DNA from: Lysinibacillus sp. KCTC 33748
Lineage (GTDB): Bacteria > Bacillota > Bacilli > Bacillales_A > Planococcaceae
Assembly (NCBI RefSeq): GCF_002237755.1
Contig: NZ_MWSJ01000026.1
Coordinates: 1-64,000, forward strand
Direction: 5' to 3'
DNA: 64,000 nt
Part shown: positions 34,956 to 43,146 of the stretch, piece after piece
Layout: each line of letters begins with the position of its first letter
Position numbering within the stretch: position 1 is the first letter of the stretch
Notes under the pieces: generated by a model
What the model was told of the DNA's origin: nothing
Seen by the model: only the letters and a program-made list of their open reading frames with translations
Databases searched by the model: none
Program-made: the position numbers and the translations under genes

Positions 34956-36026
34956 TTATTTTTTAGTACTAATCCATTCATCTTCAGCCGGATTTGCTAC
35001 TATAATATTTTGTTCTTGAAAGATTTGACGAATAGCAAACAAAATATCCTGTCGCACATTCAGCATTACTGCCGTATCGTTTGTTGCCACAAAGAAACGT
35101 ACAAGGACTCGATAGGAAGTTGGATAAAACTCATCTATACATACATGAATCATATCTTTTTCTGTTTGAGCATGCAAATAAATTTCCTTTTGAATGGCAC
35201 TTAAAGCACTGCGTAATGTTTCTTCTTCATTTTCAGCAGCAACAAATAAAAAATGCTCACATTTTCGTTTTTCCCTTTTGGATAAATTATAGATTGGTCG
35301 ATTTACCAAATAAGAGTTAGGTACATAAACAAGCCCTTTATCACCCGTTTGAATTAATGTACTTCGAAGATTAATATCCTCAATTGTTCCTTCAATTTTT
35401 TGGTCCTCTGTTGCTACCCAATCACCAATTTGAAACGGGTTATCTAATGCGACTGACATCCCACCAAAAACATGTGCTAGTGTATCTCGAATACCAAAGG
35501 CAATCGCCACACCCGTTAAACCAATCCCCGTTAAAAAACCATTCAAATTAAAATCCCAAAATGAAGCAATCATAAACATTGCCAATATCATGATAAGTAC
35601 TTTTCCTATACGAAGAAAAAACGGTAACAGGACATTCGGTTCTTCATCATTATTCAATGTTAGTGGCTGCTTTGTATAAAAATGTAATACATCATATACA
35701 CCTTTAAAGGCAAAAAACACCATAATAGACAACACAAAATTTTTAGTTGCTACATGTGTAAATAAGAATACATCTAATAATAACGACAAGCTAAGTACAA
35801 TCACCGCAGACATGAATGCATAGCGAATCGATTTATTAAATTGTTCTAGCACCGTTGCTTGAAATTCTCGTTGACGATTTCTCAAAAATACAACTATGCG
35901 ATTAATAATTTTCTTTATTACAAATTGTTGAAACAGCCAACCAACGACGCAAAGAGCGATGGCAACAATAACGTCCATCCATGTCGGTGCTGTAATCTTA
36001 GGTAATAACCACTTCAATGAATCCAT
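34956..36026 (-). CDS. mechanosensitive ion channel, MscS family
   Basis: 356 residues. Transmembrane helices at about 15-35, 68-88, 95-112, 138-158 and the pore helix around 160-185 (FLTGIGLTGVAIAFGIRDTL), then the beta domain (NPFQIGDWV, VLVYVPNS-like KGLVYVPNSYLVNRP) and a C-terminal cytoplasmic cage. It opens under membrane tension to release solutes. Long N-terminal region compared with E. coli MscS (286 residues). Start ATG after TAGAGGAGAAAGAT. Stands alone. Confidence 0.9.
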   Translation of the reverse strand: MDSLKWLLPKITAPTWMDVIVAIALCVVGWLFQQFVIKKIINRIVVFLRNRQREFQATVLEQFNKSIRYAFMSAVIVLSLSLLLDVFLFTHVATKNFVLSIMVFFAFKGVYDVLHFYTKQPLTLNNDEEPNVLLPFFLRIGKVLIMILAMFMIASFWDFNLNGFLTGIGLTGVAIAFGIRDTLAHVFGGMSVALDNPFQIGDWVATEDQKIEGTIEDINLRSTLIQTGDKGLVYVPNSYLVNRPIYNLSKREKRKCEHFLFVAAENEEETLRSALSAIQKEIYLHAQTEKDMIHVCIDEFYPTSYRVLVRFFVATNDTAVMLNVRQDILFAIRQIFQEQNIIVANPAEDEWISTKK

Positions 36027-36059
36027 ATCTTTCTCCTCTAACTACTATGTATATTCAAA

Positions 36060-36175
36060 ACAAATGCGCTTGAGAGCCCGAAGCAAAAGTAAACGCTCCA
36101 GCACTTTTGCCCGAGGGATTAAGGCGACCTCGAGGATGCAGCACTTTAGCCTAGACGCCGACTATGCTTAGGTGA
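36060..36175. repeat. GC-rich intergenic repeat-like sequence
   Basis: A GC-rich stretch with internal symmetry (GCACTTTTGCCCGAGG, GCAGCACTTTAGCC) unlike the AT-rich neighbours. No frame with start signals. It resembles the dispersed palindromic spacers of Bacillaceae; no second close copy was found in this window. Confidence 0.35.
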
Positions 36176-36246
36176 ACCACAGGCATCAAAATCTATAGTG
36201 TCCTTAACTACAAAAAAGCAGCCAATCAATACGATCAGCTCCTTTT

Positions 36247-37119
36247 TTATTGAATAGCGTCATCCGCAAAAAAAGCTTTGTTGACGAACCAAAATTGCTG
36301 CTCATTAAAATTATGTTCATGCATAGCGATAACCGAAAATTCAGCATGGTACTTACGCTTCATTTCTTCAAGTAAAGCTTTCGCTTGCTTTCCAACGAGA
36401 TACTGTCCATCGATTGGAGTACCTTCTGTAAAAATGATAATATCCGCTTCTGTACAATGCTGATTTTCTTGAAGCAAGCCTTTTACAAAATGAAGTACTG
36501 GCAGAATTGCAGCTTCTCCCTTTGCCTTATATTCAATAAAATCCTTAAAATCTGATAAATTTAAATGACCGTTTTCGAATCGATAATGCACATGAATTTG
36601 ACAGTCATATGGAACGATATATAAATCGCGACGTTCACGGTGCGCGTTCATAAATAACGGTAAAATTATGCTTTTACAAAGTTCAGAATATGCAGCCATT
36701 CCTGTTGTTTGTTCAAGACAGATAATAATTGGACCTGTTTCTTCTTTGTATTCATCAAAAGGAACATATAGGATATTTCCTTTTTTTATTGTTTGACGAC
36801 TTAGCTTTTGACGCCTAGCTATCTGCCACTTTCGCTCATTATACAAGCGTTGCTCTTTTCCATTGGTCAATCGTTCGGTTTTCTCAATAGCTGGTATAAG
36901 TTCGCAAATTTCACGCATGATATCTGCCAATTCAAGTGCAAATGCTGCCATATTTCGTAATGTTTCACTCTTGTAAAAATAGTCAATAAAAAAACTTTGT
37001 TCTTTGTCACTTAATTCCTCAAGATGTAAGTTTTCATATAGAAAACATAAAAAGTCTCGTTGTTCTGGTGTGAATTCCAGATCAAATTTCTCTATGAGTA
37101 ATTCTACAGCATCTTTCAC
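36247..37119 (-). CDS. vWA-fold-like protein of unknown function
   Basis: 290 residues from the GTG at 37119, preceded by GAGGTGG. The N-terminal half is helical and charged. The second half alternates strands and helices as in von Willebrand A domains (GPIIICLEQTTGMAAYSELC, then LYIVPYDCQIHVHY, ADIIIFTEGTPIDG, EFSVIAMHEH), but the metal-ion site DxSxS is replaced by EQTTGM. It is therefore a vWA-like domain that probably does not bind Mg through a classic MIDAS. Function unknown; no partner ATPase is adjacent. Confidence 0.7.
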   Translation of the reverse strand: MKDAVELLIEKFDLEFTPEQRDFLCFLYENLHLEELSDKEQSFFIDYFYKSETLRNMAAFALELADIMREICELIPAIEKTERLTNGKEQRLYNERKWQIARRQKLSRQTIKKGNILYVPFDEYKEETGPIIICLEQTTGMAAYSELCKSIILPLFMNAHRERRDLYIVPYDCQIHVHYRFENGHLNLSDFKDFIEYKAKGEAAILPVLHFVKGLLQENQHCTEADIIIFTEGTPIDGQYLVGKQAKALLEEMKRKYHAEFSVIAMHEHNFNEQQFWFVNKAFFADDAIQ

Positions 37120-37274
37120 GAAACAGCACCACCTCAGCACATTTTTTCGGATAATGTCTATAGTATAACCAAAATAATTTTTTGACAATACAATAATGCA
37201 TGCAGTATTTTGACGCTATTTTTAATAAAATGTTGCTATTACTTAGTATTATACGGCTCTTCAGCAAGGCGAGG

Positions 37275-37500
37275 GGTTGATTTCCGTTCCGACTGAGCGC
37301 TTTGTTGCTGACGCTTCGCTTTCGCGCAGAGCAGAACTTCCTGGGGGCGTCCGATGAGCCGCTTGGGGCAACAAATGTTTTCTGTGCGAAAGCGTAGTGC
37401 TACCGTAGCGGTAGCGACGGGATGTTGGTCACGAAGGCGTTATCACAGGCCGTGATGCTCTTAGCCTTTGTTCCCCTACTTTCGCGTTCCAGGAATAGAT
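37275..37500. repeat. dispersed element, copy A (degraded)
   Basis: Starts GGTTGATTTCCGTTCCGACT then GAGCGCTTTGTTGCTGACGC, matching the left arm of the element at 48981-49143. The rest contains inverted and direct pieces of the GCGAAAGCG/CGCTTTCGC unit. No right arm is clear. No gene is supported in 37120-37720. Confidence 0.6.
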
Positions 37501-37722
37501 GTTTTTTGCGCGAAAGCGTAGTGCCAACGAAACGGCAACAGAGGGTTTTGTTTGTGCGAAAATGAAGCATCAAAAGAATTGGGTACAAGTGCAAAAGTGG
37601 AGTGTTAACAAAGTGGCTCGACACTGGCTCACAGGAGAATTAGTAGCACGGAATCACCCTACACCATATTTACAAAAATCAAAAATCCCCTTAAGCGTTG
37701 TTTTTCAACACTATGAAAAAAC

Positions 37723-37994
37723 GAGCCTATAATTGGCTCTTATCAGACTGCAAAACAAACGTTACTCCTAATGAATAAAGCTTTATGTTTACTCATACTT
37801 TCGATAGGAACTGTTGATTTTTCATGGAGAGTGGCGACTCCTGCGGGATGAGCTTGAGCTGAAAGCCCGGCAGGAACGAAGTGACGAGGAGATTGAGTCC
37901 AAGCCCGCGCCAACTCGGAGTGTAAATCAACCTTTGATTATTGATACATTTTATTCTTATGTCGACAAACTAAAAAGAGCCTATAATTGGCTCT
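37723..37994. repeat. duplicated hairpin flanking a GC-rich repeat
   Basis: The 18-base hairpin GAGCCTATAATTGGCTCT occurs at 37723-37740 and again at 37977-37994. Between them, 37810-37950 is a GC-rich spacer repeat of a type common in Bacillaceae (GGCGACTCCTGCGGGATGAG, GAGTCCAAGCCCGCG) bounded by GTTGATTT and AAATCAAC. The right-hand hairpin acts as the phoU terminator on the minus strand (CTCTTTTTAG). Confidence 0.65.
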
Positions 37995-38001
37995 CCGGTT
38001 A

Positions 38002-38661
38002 CTAATTATTTAATTCATAATGTTTACCTTTGACCAAGTAGAATAAATGTTCCGCAATATTTGTTGCATGGTCAGCTGAGCGCTCTAAATATCGGCAAAC
38101 GAATGTTAGGTGTGTGATTTGAGAAATATGTGCTGGATTTTCAGCTCCGGCACGTAGCAATAGCGTTACTGTCGCTCCATATAAATCATCAACGTAATCA
38201 TCTAGTTCAGCAATTTCCTTGGCATGAGCAGTATCTTCCTCTGTAAATGCTTTTATAATACTTTCTAGCATTTCTACAGTCTTATTACACATCGTTTGCA
38301 AATTTGTTGTAGGAAAGACTAGGGGCTCTTTTCCTATACGAATCGTTTCTTTTGCAATATTAACTGCATAGTCCCCTACTCTTTCCATATCAGATGCCGC
38401 TTTTACAAGAACCATGAGACGACGTAAATCAGTAGCTACAGGCTGCTGCTTCGCAATCATTAAAATAACATGATCATTGATTTCTTCTTCAAGACGATTG
38501 ATGATTAAATCATCCTCAAGAATTTTTAAAGATGCCTCTAAATCCTGATTTAATAATGCTTCAAATGCTAATTTAAGAGCATTGACACTACTATTAGCAA
38601 TCTCAATAAATTGTTCTTGGACTTCTTTTAATTCCTGTTCAAAACGTTCACGTACTACCAT
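38002..38661 (-). CDS. phoU: phosphate signalling/transport regulator PhoU
   Basis: 219 residues of helical bundle in two repeats, with metal-binding ELDDYVDDLY-type and ERVGDYAVNIAKE / ERSADHATNIAEH motifs, the latter two being the PhoU fingerprint. It couples the Pst transporter to control of the PhoR-PhoP response and phosphate uptake. Last gene of the pst operon, 13 bases after pstB. Confidence 0.94.
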   Translation of the reverse strand: MVVRERFEQELKEVQEQFIEIANSSVNALKLAFEALLNQDLEASLKILEDDLIINRLEEEINDHVILMIAKQQPVATDLRRLMVLVKAASDMERVGDYAVNIAKETIRIGKEPLVFPTTNLQTMCNKTVEMLESIIKAFTEEDTAHAKEIAELDDYVDDLYGATVTLLLRAGAENPAHISQITHLTFVCRYLERSADHATNIAEHLFYLVKGKHYELNN

Positions 38662-38674
38662 TTACTGCTCCTCC

Positions 38675-39508
38675 TTAGCCGAATCGACCTGAAATATAAT
38701 CTTCAGTACGTTGATCTGCTGGTGTTTGGAATATAACGTCTGTTTTATCGTACTCAACAACCTCTCCACTTAAGAAAAATGCTGTACGATCGGAAATACG
38801 CGCTGCTTGTTGCATATTATGTGTCACTATAATAATTGAATAATCTTTTTTCAGTTCTTGTACAAGCTCCTCGACTTTTAATGTAGAAATCGGATCAAGT
38901 GCGGATGTTGGCTCATCCATTAAAATAACATCTGGTTCAATGGCTAAACAACGCGCAATACAGATTCGTTGTTGCTGACCACCTGATAGGCCATATGCAT
39001 TTTGGTTTAAGCGATCCTTTACTTCATCCCAAATTGCCGCACCTCGTAAAGACTTTTCAACGATCTCATCAAGAATCTTCTTATTTTTAATACCATGGAT
39101 ACGTGGACCATATGCAATATTATCGTAGATAGACTTTGGGAATGGGTTTGGCTTCTGGAATACCATACCTACTCGGGTACGTAATTCCTCGACCGTATAG
39201 TTTTTATCTAAAATATTGCGCTCACGATAGACTATTTCCCCTGATGTTCGAACACTCGGTACAAGCTCTACCATTCTATTTAAAGTTTTTAAATAAGTAG
39301 ATTTCCCACAGCCAGAAGGTCCAATTATAGCTGTTACTTCATTTTCATAGATGCTTAAGTTGATGTCTTTTAAACCATGATGATCACCATACCACAAATT
39401 CAAATTACGTGTATCATATACTATTTTTTTTGCAACATCAGCAGATGGCTTTGTAGCCGTATGAATGGATTTGACAATTGATTTTTCCTCTTTAATACCC
39501 AGTACCAT
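38675..39508 (-). CDS. pstB: phosphate ABC transporter ATP-binding protein
   Basis: 277 residues. Walker [18 protein letters not shown]-loop [16 protein letters not shown] (PstB fingerprint), signature [15 protein letters not shown], Walker [14 protein letters not shown], switch [10 protein letters not shown], terminal DYISGRFG. About 25 extra N-terminal residues. Energises phosphate import through PstC-PstA. Ribosome binding site GAGGTGACC. Only one pstB is present, whereas B. subtilis has two. Confidence 0.95.
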   Translation of the reverse strand: MVLGIKEEKSIVKSIHTATKPSADVAKKIVYDTRNLNLWYGDHHGLKDINLSIYENEVTAIIGPSGCGKSTYLKTLNRMVELVPSVRTSGEIVYRERNILDKNYTVEELRTRVGMVFQKPNPFPKSIYDNIAYGPRIHGIKNKKILDEIVEKSLRGAAIWDEVKDRLNQNAYGLSGGQQQRICIARCLAIEPDVILMDEPTSALDPISTLKVEELVQELKKDYSIIIVTHNMQQAARISDRTAFFLSGEVVEYDKTDVIFQTPADQRTEDYISGRFG

Positions 39509-39520
39509 AAGGTCACCTCA

Positions 39521-40399
39521 TTAATAACGTTTTTGGAATTTATTTCGAATAAAAATGGCAATAGAGTTCATCAGTAAAAGCACGGTCATAAGTACTAAAA
39601 TACCGGCTGCCGCTACATATTGAAATGCCTCTTGCGGACGTTTTGCCCAATCGTATATTTGCATTGGCAAAGCTGTGAATTGACTTAACAAGCCGTTAGG
39701 TAAAAATTGTAAAATAACTGGAATACCTATAACTACTAGTGGTGCTGTTTCACCAATCGCACGAGACATCGCTAATATACTTCCTGTTAAAATCCCAGGA
39801 ATGGCTGCTGGTAGCACAACATGCACAATCGTTTGCCATTTTGTCGCACCCATACCATAAGAAGCTTCTCGTTGTTCATTCGGTACTGCACGAATTGCCT
39901 CCTGCGCGGCAACAATGATCACTGGCAAAATTAATAAACTCATTGTAAAGCCGGCTGCTAAAACACTTTTTCCAAGTCCCAGCATTCGAACAAAAATTGT
40001 TAACCCAAGTAAACCAAAAACAATGGAAGGAACACCCGCTAAGTTCGAGATATTCATACGAATAAAATCATTTAATCGATTTTTCTTTGCATACTCTTCT
40101 AAATAAATCGCAGTCCCTACACCTAATATAATCGATACTGGAGCGACGACTGCCATCAGCCAAAGTGAGCCTATTAAAGCTGCCTTAATACCCGCTTTAT
40201 CTGCAAAACGTGAAGCAAAATTTGTTAAAAAATCGATGGATAAATAATCGACACCTTGCGTTACTATGCGATAAAGCAAAATAACAAGTGTCACTAAAGC
40301 AAAGGTTGTTGCTAAGAAGAAAAATGACTTCCAAACTTTATTGAATGTAATACGCTTTGTCATTCGTTTCATGACGGCCGTGTCGTCCATATAGCGCAT
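39521..40399 (-). CDS. pstA: phosphate ABC transporter permease
   Basis: 292 residues. Six transmembrane helices with the permease EAA-type loop (EAIRAVPNEQREASYGMGAT KW region) and SRAIGETAPLVVIG characteristic of PstA. N-terminal charged extension of about 20 residues. Start ATG at 40399 follows GGGAGG. It begins one base after pstC ends, so coupling is tight. Confidence 0.94.
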   Translation of the reverse strand: MRYMDDTAVMKRMTKRITFNKVWKSFFFLATTFALVTLVILLYRIVTQGVDYLSIDFLTNFASRFADKAGIKAALIGSLWLMAVVAPVSIILGVGTAIYLEEYAKKNRLNDFIRMNISNLAGVPSIVFGLLGLTIFVRMLGLGKSVLAAGFTMSLLILPVIIVAAQEAIRAVPNEQREASYGMGATKWQTIVHVVLPAAIPGILTGSILAMSRAIGETAPLVVIGIPVILQFLPNGLLSQFTALPMQIYDWAKRPQEAFQYVAAAGILVLMTVLLLMNSIAIFIRNKFQKRY

Positions 40400-40400
40400 G

Positions 40401-41348
40401 CTAGTAAACCTCCCTGAAGCGTTTCGAAATATAGTGGGCTAGTAAATTCATCACTAAAGTAAAGATAAATAATGTGAATCCGACTGAATAAATAGAATAA
40501 TAAATTGTCGTACCATAACCAGCGTCTCCTGTTGCAACTTGTACAATATACGCAGTCATCGTTTGAATCGAGTCTGTCACATCTAAATCGAATTTAGGCG
40601 TAGATCCACCTGCTAGCGATACAATCATAGTTTCTCCAATTGCCCGGGAAATAGCGAGAACAACTGAAGCGACAATACCTGATAAGGCAGCTGGTAATAC
40701 TACCTTTATAGCTACTTCAAACTTTGTTGCTCCAAGAGCTAAAGCCCCTTCACGCATACTATTTGGGACCGATGACATCGCATCCTCAGAAAGTGACGTA
40801 ATCATTGGTAAAATCATAATCCCAACAACAATCCCTGGACTAAGTGCATTAAAAAGTTTTAACCCTGGAATAATTTGCTGTAACATTGGCGTTACAAATG
40901 TTAATGCAAAGAAGCCATAAACGATTGTTGGTACACCCGCTAACACTTCTAAAATAGGCTTAACTGTACGTCTTATTTTTTCACTTGCATATTCACTTAA
41001 ATAAATAGCTGAAGCTATGCCAAACGGAACTGCTACGACAACTGCAATAAGCGTAACTTTCAATGTTCCAGCTATTAAAGGTAAAATCCCAAATAACGGT
41101 TCCTTTCCTGAAAACGGTAGCCACTGTGTACCAAATAGGAAATCCGTAATCGAAACACGTTTAAAGAATTCAAACGTTTCAAAAATAAGGGTGAAAACTA
41201 TGCCAAATGTCGTCAATATTGAGATAAGGGCTGCAGAAAATAATAGTGCTGGCATTGCTTTTTCCACTATTTTCTTCGTTTTTTGATTGCGCGAATTTGC
41301 AATTAATTGCTGCACAGATGATGTCTTGTTTTCTTTTTTAGAAACCAT
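40401..41348 (-). CDS. pstC: phosphate ABC transporter permease
   Basis: 315 residues. Six transmembrane helices, EDAMSSVPNSMREGALALGA loop, and SRAIGETMIVSLAGG typical of PstC. Forms the membrane channel with PstA. Start follows GAAAGGAGCACCCA. A hairpin in the 65-base gap after pstS (41368-41402) may lower its level relative to PstS. Confidence 0.94.
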   Translation of the reverse strand: MVSKKENKTSSVQQLIANSRNQKTKKIVEKAMPALLFSAALISILTTFGIVFTLIFETFEFFKRVSITDFLFGTQWLPFSGKEPLFGILPLIAGTLKVTLIAVVVAVPFGIASAIYLSEYASEKIRRTVKPILEVLAGVPTIVYGFFALTFVTPMLQQIIPGLKLFNALSPGIVVGIMILPMITSLSEDAMSSVPNSMREGALALGATKFEVAIKVVLPAALSGIVASVVLAISRAIGETMIVSLAGGSTPKFDLDVTDSIQTMTAYIVQVATGDAGYGTTIYYSIYSVGFTLFIFTLVMNLLAHYISKRFREVY

Positions 41349-41367
41349 TGGGTGCTCCTTTCAAATA

Positions 41368-41402
41368 ATAGAGGGAAAGAGCATACATCTCTTTCCCTCT
41401 AT
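41368..41402 (-). other. intercistronic hairpin between pstS and pstC
   Basis: TAGAGGGAAAGAG and CTCTTTCCCTCTA form a 13-bp stem. It lacks a proper T run, so it fits a partial attenuator or an mRNA-stabilising 3' end for pstS rather than a full terminator. Confidence 0.6.
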
Positions 41403-41413
41403 GCATGGTCTAC

Positions 41414-42388
41414 TTATTTTAAGCCTTCTAAAGTTTTTAAAGCTTCACTATATTTATCTTCAGGTAGACTGACATAACCTACTGCTTCTGCCATTTCTCC
41501 TGCATGCTCAAGTGTAAATTGGATAAAATCATATGCCGCTTCGCTTTCTTTCATAGCACTATTTTTCACATATACAAATAGTGGTCGTGAAAGCGGTGCG
41601 TATTCACCAGATTCAATTGTTTCATTTGTTGGCTCAACACCATTTACATTCACGATGCCTAATTTATCTTTATTTTCTTGATAGTAAGCGTAGCCGAAGA
41701 AGCCGATTGCGTTTTTGTCACCTGCTACACCTTGAACTAGCATATTATCATCCTCTGATAATGTTGCTGAGCTTGCTAGATCAGCACCGTCTAAAATAAC
41801 TTCATCAAAGTAATCGTACGTCCCTGAGTCAGTACCTGGTGAGTAGTAGACAATTTTTTCGTCCGGCCAAGATGGATCAATATCAGACCATTTTTTAGCT
41901 TTACCATCTTCTACCCAAATTTTCTTTAATTGCTCTACTGTTAAATCTTTTGCCCAATCATTCTCAGGATTCACGACAATTGATATGCCGTCATATGCTA
42001 ATGGTAGCTCTGTAAAAGCAGTTCCCGCCTTCTCTAGTTTTGCTTTCTCTTCATCTTTTATATGACGAGATGCATTTGAAAAGTCTGTCTCACCTGCGAT
42101 GAATTTTTCAAAACCACCACCAGTACCTGAAACACCTACCGATACTTTGACATTCGGTTGAGCCCCTGCATACTCTTCAACAACTGCTTCAATAATTGGT
42201 GCGACTGTTGATGAACCATCTCCAGCTACAGCTCCTTGCAGCTTTTTGTCAGCAGCATCTTGTCCCGTGCTCGCCGGTGCGTTTGTTTCTGCATTGTTAC
42301 CTTTTTGCGCAGAGTCGCTACCACATGCGCCAAGCATTAATGCTGACCCCATTACCGCTGTCATCGTTAAGTACTTCCACTTTTTCAT
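41414..42388 (-). CDS. pstS: phosphate-binding lipoprotein
   Basis: 324 residues from the ATG at 42388, after GGGGGC; an upstream ATG at 42412 is less likely. Signal peptide with lipobox LMLGAC, a Ser/Thr/Ala linker, then the periplasmic-binding fold with phosphate contacts [23 protein letters not shown] and [12 protein letters not shown]. Captures inorganic phosphate outside the membrane for PstCAB. First gene of the operon, preceded by a Pho box array. Confidence 0.95.
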   Translation of the reverse strand: MKKWKYLTMTAVMGSALMLGACGSDSAQKGNNAETNAPASTGQDAADKKLQGAVAGDGSSTVAPIIEAVVEEYAGAQPNVKVSVGVSGTGGGFEKFIAGETDFSNASRHIKDEEKAKLEKAGTAFTELPLAYDGISIVVNPENDWAKDLTVEQLKKIWVEDGKAKKWSDIDPSWPDEKIVYYSPGTDSGTYDYFDEVILDGADLASSATLSEDDNMLVQGVAGDKNAIGFFGYAYYQENKDKLGIVNVNGVEPTNETIESGEYAPLSRPLFVYVKNSAMKESEAAYDFIQFTLEHAGEMAEAVGYVSLPEDKYSEALKTLEGLK

Positions 42389-42439
42389 CTCATTTGCCCC
42401 CGTCATAAACATTTTATAGTTATTTGTCTTACAATCTTT

Positions 42440-42523
42440 ACTATAATGACTAATTGTTGAAGTCGTATAAACAGTTCGTAAAAGAGACGTAAAGGAATGT
42501 AATGCTTTGTAAACGATTGTAAA
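42440..42523 (-). promoter_or_regulatory. Pho box array and promoter of pst operon
   Basis: On the minus strand TTTACA-like repeats lie at 42518, 42508, 42498, 42488 and 42477 (TTTACA, TTTACA, ATTACA, TTTACG, TTTACG), spaced 10-11 bases, with a sixth TATACG at 42464. A TATAGT at 42440-42445 could be the -10. This matches PhoP binding sites (TT(A/T/C)ACA repeats at helical spacing) and predicts induction under phosphate starvation. Confidence 0.75.
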
Positions 42524-42549
42524 GATGGGTTTACAATTGACTTATTTGT

Positions 42550-42605
42550 TATTGCTGTCGCTTCGCTTTCGCACAGAAAACATGTTGTTGCTGTCGCTAT
42601 AGATA
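42550..42605. repeat. dispersed element, internal-repeat fragment
   Basis: TTGCTGTCGCTTCGCTTTCG with CACAGAAAACATG and a second partial unit match the internal repeats of the elements at 48981 and 52919. Neither terminal arm is present. 42606-42811 shows no gene. Confidence 0.55.
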
Positions 42606-42811
42606 AATTGCCACGGGATGGGACTTACTTAGACTGATTTCCTCTATTTACTTAGGTGCCTGTCCCCCTATGAAAGGGACCATAGCTGCATGGATTTCAC
42701 TACCTTCAGAGGTAGGAGCATTCTTCAAAGTAAGGATAAACTTGCTTCCTAATGGAAAGATGCTATAATAAGCAATTGTGTCAGGAAATAATCTAAGAGG
42801 AGTTTGACTTT

Positions 42812-43009
42812 GTGATTAAACATGCAAAAGTACAAAATGCCAATTACTTCAAAACATATTTAACACTTATTATGGATCATCGGGAATATACTCTACAGGA
42901 AGCCGCTGATTTTATGGTAGAGTCTTATTTTTGTAATAATATAGAGCTTTATGGAATAAAACCGAAACAACAATTTGAAATAGCTATTCAACAATTATCT
43001 GTACAATAA
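42812..43009 (+). CDS. small hypothetical protein
   Basis: 65 residues from a GTG with AGAGGAG eight bases upstream; ended by a strong terminator. Soluble, helical, with HREYTLQEAADFMVESYF and three aromatic-rich stretches. No family recognised. The ribosome binding site, terminator and coherent amino-acid composition support it as a real gene. Confidence 0.65.
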   Translation: MIKHAKVQNANYFKTYLTLIMDHREYTLQEAADFMVESYFCNNIELYGIKPKQQFEIAIQQLSVQ

Positions 43010-43030
43010 GTCTTTTATTGGAGAATAAAT

Positions 43031-43076
43031 AAACCACGGTATGAAAGTTATTATTTTTTCATACCGTGGTTTTTTC
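43031..43076 (+). terminator. terminator of small gene
   Basis: AAACCACGGTATGAAA and TTTCATACCGTGGTTT pair perfectly and are followed by TTTT. Confidence 0.88.
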
Positions 43077-43104
43077 GCGGGTAGTCAATAATACTCTGAA
43101 ACTG

Positions 43105-43145
43105 TAAAAAAACCGCTAGGCATTGATATGCACTAGCGGTTTTCT
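43105..43145 (-). terminator. terminator of pbpA
   Basis: AAAACCGCTAG.GCATTGATATGC.CTAGCGGTTTT forms a strong stem directly after the pbpA stop, T-rich on the minus strand. Confidence 0.85.
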
Positions 43146-43146
43146 C

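Noticed and set aside
37400-37732. Overlapping frames on both strands in the spacer
   Set aside because: They lie within the degraded repeat element and lack start signals.
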